Made by a program: the position numbers and the translations under genes. The notes beneath the pieces were generated by a model, which was not told the origin of the DNA, made no database searches, and was given only the letters and a program-made list of their open reading frames with translations. A stretch of DNA of 64,000 nt. Origin: Prorocentrum cordatum. Lineage: Eukaryota > Sar > Dinophyceae > Prorocentrales > Prorocentraceae. Positions 1-8,150 of this stretch are shown piece by piece (position 1 is the first letter of the stretch; the number at the start of each line of letters is the position of its first letter). The stretch lies in contig CAUYUJ010015282.1 in assembly GCA_963575745.1 (NCBI GenBank), forward strand, positions 674,651-738,650. The letters run 5' to 3'.

Positions 1-430
1 CAAATACTTGCAAACGTGCAAGCTCGGCTTGATCGATGAGAGAATGCAACAGATGGGGCGCCATGTCAGTCCCCCTGCGAGGGATAGCTCCGCACTGCGA
101 CTCCGGCCGGTGGGACGCGTGCGCATCGGGGATCGACTGTTGCAACATGCCGCCAAGTCCCTTACTGGCGTGGTCTGCAAGCAAAATGTTGCGATAGTCG
201 TCAGTATTCTTTGGATCGCCTTTGCGCATGAAAATCTCTTGCGAACGACCTCGCCTCTACTGGGGGGGCCGTGCCCCAGTGGCCTTGACTCTCTCGCTTA
301 CAGCCGGAAACTTGCATGCCAGAGCAGATTCCCCTGCTTGAAGAAGTTCGGCGGGGATGCCGCCATAGCCAACCCCCTCGTTGCAACCGAGTGCCGCGCG
401 CGCGACTCGGGCGGCCCCGGGCCCAATGTC
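1..430 (-). pseudogene. Reverse transcriptase N-terminal part (LINE), frameshifted
   Basis: Two frames carry the conserved start of a LINE reverse transcriptase. One, next to the GGA tract, reads GYGGIPAELLQAG, matching the usual GPDGIPAELLKAG-like motif. A second frame downstream reads MRKGDPKNTDDYRNILLAD and then SKGLGGML, matching the KKGD...YRxIxLL...K motif of RT blocks 1-2. The two pieces are in different frames, so at least one frameshift lies between about 210 and 300. In a working element this domain copies the RNA at the nicked target. The catalytic YxDD box would be further left, outside the window. Confidence 0.7.
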
Positions 431-432
431 GA

Positions 433-457
433 GGGAGGAGGAGGGGGGGGGGGGGGG

Positions 458-492
<35 letters not shown>

Positions 493-545
493 GAGGAGGA
501 GGAGGAGGAGGAGGAGGAGGAGGAGGAGGAGGAGGAGGAGGAGGC
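433..545. repeat. (GGA)n purine tract with a G-run, inside the LINE
   Basis: A run of about 30 G is followed by roughly 24 GGA triplets. It separates the LINE linker from the RT start and opens long poly-Glu, poly-Gly or poly-Arg frames on one strand and poly-Pro, poly-Ser or poly-Leu on the other; none is credible as protein. It either expanded inside, or inserted into, the element. Confidence 0.95.
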
Positions 546-559
546 GGGGGACGAGAGAA

Positions 560-1260
560 AGGGATGAGGGGGAGGAACGTTCGGCGGCTCCGCGGCCGGA
601 TGGCGGAGGGAGGCCTTGTTGACCACATCGCCGCAGAAAACATGTGCCACGTGGCTCTGCCATGTTAGTTTCACTTCCTCGGTTGTGGAGGTGAGCGAGC
701 CGTCGGGTTTGAGTGAGCACTGGCTGGGGCGGTTCGCTCGGCGCCCGAGCGCGCGCACCACGACGCATGCCTGACGAGGGTCATTGACATCAGCAGCACG
801 GGGCACGTTGGCAGCTAGACAGTCTAGGCACGCTTGGCGGTCTTGTTCAAGCACTGGACGAATCCACTTCGCATCCGAAAAATCACGGCAGTAATGCGGG
901 CTTCGAGCATGAAGCCTTTGCGCACTTCTGCACGCAGACTGGGCGCAATCAAAAACTCGCGGCGGACGGAAGGGCAAGGGCGCCGCCCTCTCCAGGCATG
1001 GAGGACAAAACGCGCATGCCCCACGGCGTCGCTCGACAGTGGCGGCGAAACGAGCACGGCGCAGGGATGCTATATGTTGTGCCACCTGCCGCACTCGCGG
1101 CGTCATCCATGGCTTGTGCGGTTGTTTAACCGGCGGGCCAAAACTGACAGATGCGGCCCAACGGGCCCACGTGTTCAGCAATGCAACGTGGTCGGCGGCA
1201 TGAACTGATGATGGGGCATCTGGGAACTGCCGCATCAAAGTCTGGAAACACTTTCGGCAC
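560..1260 (-). pseudogene. LINE linker between endonuclease and RT
   Basis: The minus-strand frame open from 1316 to 201 shows the basic region that joins endonuclease and RT in LINE ORF2 proteins: KPWMTPRVRQVAQHIASLRR at about 1060-1130, then several Arg-rich stretches and a helix around 800-900 ending with SHVAHVFCGDVVNKASL. No enzymatic motif is expected here. The frame differs from that of the endonuclease ORF, with an overlap at 1126-1316, so a frameshift lies in the overlap. The tail of the frame runs into the GGA tract. Confidence 0.6.
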
Positions 1261-2080
1261 GCAGGCACGCGAAGGTTCATTTTGCTCACGCGGAAGAATG
1301 TGGGCGGCGCGCGCAAAAATCACTGCTTGATGGTCGTCCTTGGCCGACAGCGTGAGGTCGACAGTGTAATCTACCTCGCGAGACGCATTGCGCGCATGAA
1401 TTTCTTCCGGCACAAGAATAGAATCGATGCGATGCGTCGTGGCGCGAGTCGAGGTCCAAGTGGGCCAGCAAGTGCACCGCGCGTTGCGGATGCGGAGTTG
1501 GAAATCCCCGGCGTACAATCGCAGCGAACAGCCGTTATTATTCTCGGCTTCCGGGGTGCTCGGTCCATTTGCAGGTGAGGCTACTGAGCCAACCCTCCCG
1601 TCGGCATCAACTAGCGTGAGCCGCGGGATATCGTGAGAGCGCTGCATCTGCTGAGCGACGCGGGCGAGCTCGGCCCACCATTCGGCGCGCGCGCCAACAG
1701 GCACGACGCCCGTCGGAGCGCGGGCAACTAGAAAGCCAAGCTCGAGAGAGGCAATACGAACAACGGCATGCAAAATGCACGGGGGCACCGCATGCCAAAG
1801 AAACACGCTGGCGCGACGATGCACCCAGCACTGGACGCCTAGACAGCCGTCCGCCTCCGCAGCAGCAGCCAGCATTGTGCAATGCTGGCCTTCGGTCTGC
1901 TCGGAGTGGGGGGGGGGCCTCCCCTCCTGGATGCCAACCGCATCCAGGCTTCGCTCATCAAACTGCTGCTCAAGCAGCGTGACCTTCCTACGCATGCAGA
2001 TCCCGCTGACTTGGGCATATGAGCGAGACAACTCTTGAGGAAGCAATGTTAAAACATTAGCCGTGGCGCACGCGAAATGC
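1260..2080 (-). pseudogene. Endonuclease/exonuclease/phosphatase (APE-like) domain of the LINE
   Basis: Motifs of the EEP family appear in order on the minus strand: TANVLTL (about 2040-2070; the first metal-binding Asn), LDAVGIQEGR (about 1910-1960; the conserved Glu after Gln), LVDADGRVGS (about 1575-1605, in place of GDxNxxxG), THRIDSILVP (about 1400-1440) and DDHQAVI (about 1330-1350; the SDH-type catalytic His). In intact LINEs this domain nicks the target to prime reverse transcription. The third motif lacks the usual Asn, which may be decay or a lineage feature. The ORF runs open from 2865 to a stop at 1126. Confidence 0.75.
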
Positions 2081-2865
2081 ACAGGCGCCCCATCAAGAGC
2101 ATCCGCGGCTACACCGCTCTCTGCTGCGTCTCCGCGGTGTTCCGAGAAGAGCGCAGGGAGCCAGTTGCCCTCCTCTTCTGGGCCCTCGTCTCGAAGGTGG
2201 CGATCGCGCGCTTGGACCGCTGCTTGCCATTCAAGCGGACCCTCGCTCCGGCAGGGGCCTGCTTGCCGTTCATCCGCATGGGGGCGTCGATGTTCTCTGC
2301 TTGCTCCAGGGTGGACTGGAACCTCGCCAGGATGGCATCGGACTGCGTCTTGGCCTTTTTCACCGCGGCCAGAGATATTGAGCCGAGCGCCGCAAGCTGC
2401 TCGACCGCCGCGTGCAGTTGCCTGCTGACGCGCCAGCTGCCTGTGACAGCTTCGCCGCGACCGCCTGGAGCTTCTGGGACACGTTGTTGGCGGCGGCTCG
2501 GGCACAGGTGGGGGCGATGATGGTTGGGTCGCCGACTTCGCAGCCTCCGCCCACGACCTGCGCATGCCGCTAGTGCTGCACGCGTTCTTGGCGCGGTTGC
2601 TGCTCTGGCACCCCGTGCACACCCACGCCCAGGGAGTCATGCTCGGGGGAGCGCGGCGGCCCACGCAGTGCCATGCGCCCGACGGGCCCCGCTTCCACTC
2701 CGATGTGGTAGGCGAGGCCGAGTACTGTGAGCCACGAGAGCCCTGTTCGTATTTGCCGCTCCATGACGCCATCGGACCAGCGTCGGCCGGAGACGCGACA
2801 GAACGTAGCAGCCGGGAATTACCGCGCACCGCCGTGCGGAAGAGCTTGATCGCCTGCGGGGCCAC
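2080..2865 (-). pseudogene. LINE N-terminal region with zinc-finger-like motif
   Basis: Upstream of the endonuclease the same frame includes WVCTGCQSSNRAKNACSTSG at about 2570-2640. It resembles a RanBP2-type zinc finger (W-x-C-x2-C-x3-N...C-x2-C), but the last Cys is Ser. Around 2110-2550 two other frames look more natural: an Ala-rich helix near 2380-2500 and AKTQSDAILARFQSTLEQAE near 2300-2360. The coding frame therefore probably shifted here too. This region would serve in RNA or DNA binding; that role is inferred. Confidence 0.45.
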
Positions 2866-2879
2866 GAGGCTTGAGCCAC

Positions 2880-3244
2880 AGGAGATGATCAGGAAAGGTC
2901 AGCGGAATGGTTGGGGGTCCCACATCAACGTCACGAATTGGGCCGTCGAGCAGAGACAGCAGGCCTTGGACATCGCCGTGGAAGTCTGGACCTTCGTCGG
3001 CGTCATGTGCTTAAACTACTTGCACCTAGGCCACCTGAGCAGCGAGCACTGGGAGGCTGCGGGGCCCCTCTCTCAGATCCAGCCGGCGACCTCGCGTGTG
3101 ATCGGAAAGACAATCAGGCGGCGCGTGGGCGACGCGCTGGCTGAGGTAGCGATGCCCTGCAGGCTTCAGAATTCGATGAAGAGCAGGGCGAGCTACAACT
3201 CGGGCAAGGACAGCAGGGCGGCGGCGCTCGAGTCACAAGGCTGA
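2880..3244 (+). pseudogene. N-terminal region of the DIRS-like polyprotein
   Basis: The frame ending at 3244 contains NVTNWAVEQRQQALDIAVEV and then WTFVGVMCLNYLHLG near 2985-3030, a helical region that precedes the RT in this dinoflagellate element family as I remember it. RRRVGDALAEVA and SRASYNSGKD follow. The RT continues in another frame from 3249, so a frameshift lies near 3245. The frame is open upstream to 2564, overlapping the opposite-strand LINE; that upstream part is probably not element sequence. Confidence 0.5.
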
Positions 3245-3248
3245 GGGC

Positions 3249-4155
3249 GTGGGCCGCTTGGATGACCTGGACTCCGTTGGGCCCGACCTGCAGGAGCTGC
3301 TCACCAGGCCTGCTCTGTCGCTGCCGTCGGAGTTGAAGTGGTCTGCGTCTCCGCCCAGAGCGAAGCTCAGCGTGGAGCGGGTGGAGTACCGGGGGGCCAT
3401 TGCTGCCGAGCCAGTCGACCTCGGCTTGCCGGCGCCCATGCCGTCGGAGTGGATCTTCCAGGTCCCCGGCCGCGAGTTGACCAATGGCTTGTTTGCGGTC
3501 GCCATGTCTGGCACCCCGGCTGATGGGGCGTCGAGAGTCACTCGGCTACTTTCCAACGCGGCGCCCACGAAAGCCGACCTCCGCCCGCCGGCCAGGGGTG
3601 CCGTTGCTCTAGCCCCATAACCTTCGTGGGTCAGCATCTCGCCTGGGCTGGAGGATGTCTTTCCATGGAATTGGGATTACCAGAAGAGCGCCATTTTCAT
3701 GCACCACCTACCCGCCCCCTGCTCGGGCTGCATTACTGCGTGCACGCCCGTGCCTGGCCGCGTCCTGGAGTTGGCTGCCAAGGAGGTCTGGCTCGCCATG
3801 GCTATCTTGCCCATGGTCTGGGTGCACCGCGTCCCCATCTTCCAGAGCATCCACCGCCGCGTGGCGCTGATAAAGGTGGCGGCTGGAGCAAATGTGCCTC
3901 CCGCGCGCGAGTGGAGACGGGGCCGACTTGCCTCGGCCGCGGTTGCTGCTCCTCTTGCTGGCGATGGCTCCCGCGATCGGTGGAGTACTTACATCGACGA
4001 TTTCGATCACGGTGAGGCGCTCGACTGGCGGGCGGCAGTTCCGCTCATGGGGACGCCGGGCCAGATGCAGGCGCAGATGAGGCAGTAGCTACGAGAGGAG
4101 CGCCATCACCATCAGCAAGAACAAGGCGAACCAGAGGCAGGCCCCGGTCACCCGC
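3249..4155 (+). pseudogene. Reverse transcriptase domain of the DIRS-like element
   Basis: One frame is open from 3249 to 4088 apart from a single TAA at 3618. It shows GRELTNGLFAVAMSGTP (about 3470-3515; fingers motif), RLLSNAAPT (about 3545-3570), KSAIFMHHLP (about 3685-3710; the palm Asp of the usual D-x-FF motif seems lost), MAILPMVWVHRVPIFQSIHR (about 3800-3860; matching the VLPMGW...Q...HR block) and STYIDDFDHGEA (about 3985-4015), which carries the catalytic Asp pair. A +1 frameshift near 4088 moves the reading to SYERSAITISKNKA and TRMGVEVDGS, the post-YIDD blocks. Activity is lost in this copy. Confidence 0.75.
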
Positions 4156-4620
4156 ATGGGTGTCGAGGTCGACGGGTCGCAGGTAGGGCCGCTGACGACA
4201 GGACCAATAACGTGCAGCTGCATGGCCTCACCGCGTGGCTCCTTGCCCGTGACCATCCCCTGGTTCCCTTTGATGGACCGCTGGGTGCGACCGCTAGAAT
4301 TCCGAAGGTCGCTCTTCGGGGTGCCCAAAGCGATTTGGGAGCAGATGGGCTCAGGAAGGACGCTGCCGACGAGTGGTAGCCTCGACGAGTTGGCGCATGG
4401 CCGCCTGCCCCTGCCCCACGCGCCCACCAACCTGAGGGCGATGGCGGCTGGCATCGCGTCGTGCTCTGATGCGAGCGGGGGCGACGCTGACAGGTGCGCG
4501 GCCGCGGGCGTGGCTGAAGGAGCTGCCGACTTGCGGGCTAGCCTGAGTGACCCAAGACTTGGGGCCACCGCGTCGCGGGCTACTCAGGCAGGCGCGTCGC
4601 CGGGTTGCCGCATGCCCCAG
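4156..4620 (+). pseudogene. RT thumb and first strand of RNase H
   Basis: The frame open from 4156 begins with GVEVDGSQVG and goes on to MDRWVRPLEFRRSLFGVP (about 4275-4330), the thumb motif that in this family reads GRWxxxxxFRRPLF. LPHAPTNLRA (about 4415-4440) and then CSDASGGD (about 4462-4485) follow. The Asp of SDAS (4468-4470) is the first catalytic residue expected of an RNase H, after which the family normally has GGG. The frame then runs directly into the methyltransferase without a stop. Confidence 0.6.
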
Positions 4621-4629
4621 GACTTCGAG

Positions 4630-5574
4630 CCCGACAGCGCCAAGGACGAGCCGCGCATCCTGCGGGACAGCCTGTTCGACGGCATCGGGGGCGCGATCGC
4701 GTCGCCGGTCCGCTCGGGTTTCGTTATCGGCGGCTACCTGAGGAGTGAGATCGACGAAAGAGCCCGCCAAGTCCCACGGTCTCGCTGACCTGGGCTGATC
4801 GAGCTCGGCCCCATGGAGGAAATTCACGGTGAACAGCTGGCGGCCCTGGCCATGTTCAAGGATCGGCTTGTGGCCGCGGTCGTCGCAGGAGAGAGTCCTT
4901 GCCAGGATGCCGGCGGCGTGAACGCTGAGCGGCAGGGCGCGCGCGGCGTTCGGAGCGGCCTGTTCCCGCGGATCCCAAAGGCGATATGCGTCCTTGCTCG
5001 AGCTATGCATGTGCCTGCGCATTGGATCGTGGGAAATGTTTTCTCCGCGAGCGCGGGGCCCCGCCTGGAGTTCTCCCGCGCCCTCCAGGTTCGGCCCGTC
5101 AGCGCGTGCAACTCCTTGTCCACAGAGGACCGGCGTCCGCGTCTTTATTGGCGTTCTTGGAGGGAGGCGATCATCGGGCCCCCTAGGGTGCTCTGGGAGG
5201 CCAAGGCTGACTACGGCCTCATCTCGGCTATTAAGGTTTCATCGGCTCCTGCAGGGCCCTCTGGGTGCTCTGGGTGCTCTAGGGTCTCGGCAGGGGGGCC
5301 CGTCTGCGCGTTTCTCCAACGACGAGAGGTGACGGCCCCGCACATGCCCGCGGGTTTACCTACAGCAAATTCAGAGGCCATCCATAGGTGGACCCAGGAT
5401 CGTCACGCGCATCATCCTTATCAGTGCAAGCGCGCGCACGTGGGTAGGGAATCCAAGGGGGGCGCGAGGCCACTGCGTGCTACTGAGCGAGAGGTCCTGA
5501 CGGGGATCCCCAGGCACTGCGCTTCGTCCGTGGCCGCACGAACCTCCGCGGCATCACGCAGAGCCTCGATGTAA
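4630..5574 (+). pseudogene. C5-cytosine DNA methyltransferase domain inside the retroelement, one internal stop
   Basis: This domain would transfer a methyl group from S-adenosylmethionine to cytosine C5 in DNA. Motifs appear in canonical order in one frame: SLFDGIGGA...IGGYLRSEIDERA (4669-4765; motif I, cofactor binding), ESPCQD (4891-4908; motif IV, nucleophile Cys at 4900-4902), NAERQGARGVRSGLF (about 4921-4965; motif V region), WIVGNVFSAS (about 5023-5052; motif VI, with Gly in place of the Glu of ENV), RRPRLYW (5131-5151; motif VIII) and EREVLTGIP (5485-5511; motif IX/X region). The only interruption is TGA at 4786, with reading resuming in the same frame. Motif order and the RxRxYW block resemble DNMT3-like or element-borne enzymes. 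The Glu loss argues that this copy is inactive. Confidence 0.7.
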
Positions 5575-6110
5575 AGGACCTGCTAGGCGAATCTGTCGAG
5601 TCTTCACCGGGCCCAACGGTTAGCGTCGATTCTCTGGACGATCGCTGAGAAGGCTAGCAGCGACATCAGATTGGACATTGGCGTGCCCTTTCGGCCCGGC
5701 GCTTGGCCAAGGTCATAGATCCAGCTTTGCGGCGCTGGCGACCGACGTTGTCTTTCCACTGGCCGAGGACGGCCCGCGCAATGCACATCAGCGCTCTCGA
5801 GTTGAATGCGCAGGACTCGCGGGTCATCGCCCAGGAGCGTTAAGGTGCTGCTCCTGGTCAACTCGCAGGTGGTAGCTTCGATCTCGACGCGAGGTCGGAG
5901 ATCCGCGGGGCAACTCCGCATGTTGACGCGTCAGTGCCCTGCCATTCTCTCGAGTTCAGTTCTCTGCGCTTGCATTGGCTACATCAGCGCGAAGCTAACC
6001 CCAGTGACCGACCTCCTCGAGAGTTTCTCACGAAGAAATGGCTCCGAAACGAGTCCGAGTGAGACTTGAGGGCGCAAGCGCAAGAAGTTGGCTGCGTGTG
6101 CGTACTCATA
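5575..6110 (+). pseudogene. RNase H second part of the DIRS-like element
   Basis: After the methyltransferase, one frame reads HISALELNAQDSRVIAQ (5784-5834), the ALELxA helix whose Glu is the second catalytic residue of RNase H. The next frame reads VLLLVNSQVVASI...GRRSAGQL (5845-5930), matching the DSQ...GRSS block. The expected third catalytic Asp is Asn (AAC at 5860). Further on, another frame gives NPSDRPPREFL (about 5995-6030), the NPAD-SR motif that closes this domain. At least two frameshifts separate these pieces. Between 5575 and 5780 only short, unconvincing frames are seen. Confidence 0.55.
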
Positions 6111-6299
6111 TCAAGAAGAGAGGCGCACGCTTGCGAGACCTCCGGATCACCAAGCCCACTCGTTATGTATGTTTCGTTGTGCTCGGCGTCTTTTGGCGGC
6201 GAGCTCATAATGCTCGCTTGAGTTCGTTGCGGGAGGCTGACGGCGAGCCCGGTGAATCATTGAGGCCTGACAGGCCAAGCTCGAGCCGCTTCGCCTCTT

Positions 6300-6900
6300 G
6301 GTGAATGCAGCTACTGCGCGGGAGTGTGCGATGCCCTCTTTGGATGGCAACCTGCAGGAGAGCTAGAGCCTGGTCAGGACATGGAGGACAGCGTACACCC
6401 TGCCGAGCTACTCCAGTCACTACCCATATCGTCTTAGCCTTGGCTGCTGCCGCGTTGGGCCTTGGCTGGGAAGGCCTGGCCTTCGACTTGTTCATGCGAA
6501 CAGGCGAGCTCCTGGCGCTCCGGCGACAGGAGTGCTAGTCCAGGGCGACCGTGCTGTCCTTCATACCAAGTCCTCAAAGACGAGGCTCAGGACAGAATTT
6601 TCCGAAGTCTAAGCTTGCGTGATGGAATCCGTCGGCAAGTTCCCAAACATCGATGCCTGAAACTTGAGGCGGATCGGCTTCTGTCTGAAATGCCAGCGCC
6701 TGAAGTTCGGGAGCGGTTGTCCCTGGTGCTCAGCTTGTTCGATACTTGTCTCTGACTGTCGCCGATACAGTAGCCCGCACACTGCCCCCGAGCTCTGAAA
6801 GAGAATTCAGACAGTTGCCTTGCGCTGGAGACAAATTGTGGAGGACCTTGACCGTTAAGCTGTGTATAGAAGTATATAGAAAGGTCGGCAAGCCACTGGA
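6300..6900 (+). pseudogene. Tyrosine recombinase, N-terminal half
   Basis: A frame ending at 6538 reads RTPCRATPVTTHIVLALAAA and then WEGLAFDLFMRTGELLALRR (about 6465-6525). The MRTGELLAL block is box I of tyrosine recombinases; its Arg (6497-6499) is the first catalytic Arg. The next frame gives RAVLHTKSSKTRLRTEFSEV (about 6550-6610), like the beta-strand block that follows in this family. No HxxR block or catalytic Tyr is visible, so the C-terminal half is missing or unreadable. In DIRS elements this enzyme integrates the circular cDNA. Confidence 0.55.
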
Positions 6901-6917
6901 GGGGAACGTGGAAGGCT

Positions 6918-7195
6918 TTCTGGGTCGGCCCCGGGAGTTCAACACGTTTTTCCGTGTCCATGGTGTCTGTGGGGCCCCCGGCAATCCGCGAGTGGTCTCG
7001 GCTGTCCTGGCGCCAGTGCAGGCAGTGGGTGAGGAGCTCGCTGCCCGCGGCTGGTGGCCGAAGAAAGCCGAGTGCTCGCAGGGTGCTTGCTCTTTTTAGG
7101 CCCCCCCCTGAGGCCGTACCCCCGAGTGTGCTTGAGCTTCGCACTTCCAACCTTGTGGCGGCGCGGCGCCAAAAAAGAGGGGGCCCTAACATGTG
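6918..7195. repeat. Direct repeat, copy 1 (~275 bp)
   Basis: Sequence from CTGGGTCGGCCCC through the CCAAAAAAGAGGGGG block is nearly repeated at 7320-7590, about 402 bp downstream. It may belong to the 3' part of the DIRS-like element or be an independent tandem duplication. Frames inside it are not convincing. Confidence 0.85.
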
Positions 7196-7319
7196 ATACA
7201 ACACCTAAAGGGTTGTGTGTGGGCCTTTTGGACAGTGCGCCGCCGCCTCGTTCCGTAGGTGTCCGGCCCACTCGGCCCTCCAACCGTTTCTTGGCTGCCA
7301 ACATTAATTAGGTCAGGCT

Positions 7320-7590
7320 CTCTGGATTGGCCCAGGGGTTTAACACGTTTTTCCGTTTTGCTGGTGTCTGTGGGGCCCACGGCACTCCGCGAGTGGTCTC
7401 GGGCTTCCTGGCGCCAGTGCAGGCAGTGGGGGAGGAGCTCGCTGCCCGCGGCTGGTGGCCGAGGAAAGCCGAGTGCTCGCGGGGTGCTTGCTCTGGCCCC
7501 CCCGCCGAGGCCGTATCCCCGTGTGTGCTTGAGCTTCGCACTTCCAAACCTGTGGCGTCGCGACGCCAAAAAAGAGGGGCCCAAAACATC
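7320..7590. repeat. Direct repeat, copy 2 (~270 bp)
   Basis: This is the second copy of the 6918-7195 sequence, differing by scattered substitutions. Sequence following the two copies is unrelated, so the duplicated unit ends near CCAAAAAAGAGG. The spacer 7196-7319 holds nothing recognisable. Confidence 0.85.
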
Positions 7591-7788
7591 CACATGACCC
7601 TGGGCACCCAAGGGTCGAGAGGACCTGGCCCAGGGACGCGACAAAGGAGCGGACTTGGTTTGGAGGCCCTGCTCATCTCCGAGTTCCCTCCTTCCTCCCG
7701 CCACTCCCTCCAATGTTCAGATTGAATCCCCTGGAGTTTTGGATTACGCATCGGCCGTGGTACTTTCTTGGTGTTGGTTTAGCCGAGT

Positions 7789-8007
7789 CTAGCTGACAAT
7801 GGCCTGATCGGGCTTTCTCTGGCCCAGAATGTCGCGCTCCAGCTTGGCAACTCGCACCTTCATCCAGTTCGCTTGCTCTTTATCTCGAGAGTTGCAATCT
7901 GACGTGTTCCCCCCAATCCTCCCCAGGTGATTCAGGCCAACCTGGGCTTTCTGTATTTCGACTTCATCCAGGGGCCGAAGGGCGAGGAACCCAAGGGCCA
8001 GGCGCAC
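7789..8007 (-). CDS. Unidentified helical ORF fragment (minus strand)
   Basis: The minus-strand frame of about 72 residues reads like real protein: LDEVEIQKAQVGLNHLGRIG followed by RDKEQANWMKVRVAKLERDI, with heptad-like spacing. I do not recognise the family. The opposite strand offers a competing reading: a pyrimidine-rich acceptor at about 7905-7926 followed by VIQANLGFLYFDFIQGP (7927-7977). Only one can be right and I cannot decide. No neighbouring piece continues either frame. Confidence 0.3.
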   Translation of the reverse strand: MRLALGFLALRPLDEVEIQKAQVGLNHLGRIGGNTSDCNSRDKEQANWMKVRVAKLERDILGQRKPDQAIVS

Positions 8008-8040
8008 CGTCTATTCCGCTCCTCCCGAGGAGGAGCAGTA

Positions 8041-8150
8041 GAAGCAGCAGCAGGGAGCAGGGAGGAGGAGGAGGAGGACGACGACGACGACGAAGAGGTG
8101 GATGAAAACAATACTAGTAAAAACACGACCACGACAAGGAGGGGTTGGCG
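8041..8150. repeat. Short GGA/ACG microsatellite patch
   Basis: GCAGCAG, GGAGGAGG and GACGACGACG runs at 8045-8095 give a Glu/Asp-rich frame of no identifiable meaning. Confidence 0.8.

Larger units (their letters stand above)
1..2865 (-). mobile_element. Degenerate non-LTR (LINE-type) retrotransposon, EEP endonuclease plus RT, cut by the left edge
   Basis: Read right to left on the minus strand, this stretch holds in order an N-terminal region with a zinc-finger-like motif (2080-2865), an endonuclease/exonuclease/phosphatase domain (about 1260-2080), a basic linker (560-1260) and the beginning of a reverse transcriptase (1-430). That is the usual order of a LINE ORF2. The reading frame changes near 1200-1300, again across the GGA tract at 433-545, and again near 250-300, so the copy is dead. 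The rest of the RT lies outside the window. The 5' end near 2865 faces the 5' end of the plus-strand DIRS-like element. Domain identity is from motifs read by eye; the family within LINEs is not determined. Confidence 0.75.
2880..6900 (+). mobile_element. DIRS-like tyrosine-recombinase retroelement carrying a C5-cytosine methyltransferase, broken copy
   Basis: One plus-strand element holds, in order, an N-terminal region, a reverse transcriptase with a YIDD box (3990-4001), an RNase H start (SDAS at 4465-4476), a complete-looking C5-methyltransferase (4630-5574), the rest of the RNase H (E at 5799, then LVNSQVV) and the first half of a tyrosine recombinase (MRTGELLAL, 6494-6520). Visible breaks are stops at 3618, 4786 and 5572, frameshifts near 3245, 4088, 5580-5780 and 6540, and later decay. 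The RT-RH-MT-YR order is that of DIRS elements, but the classical DIRS methylase is Dam-like. Retrotransposons with C5-methyltransferases have been reported in dinoflagellates (de Mendoza and colleagues, 2018, from memory). Outer boundaries are uncertain. Confidence 0.75.
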
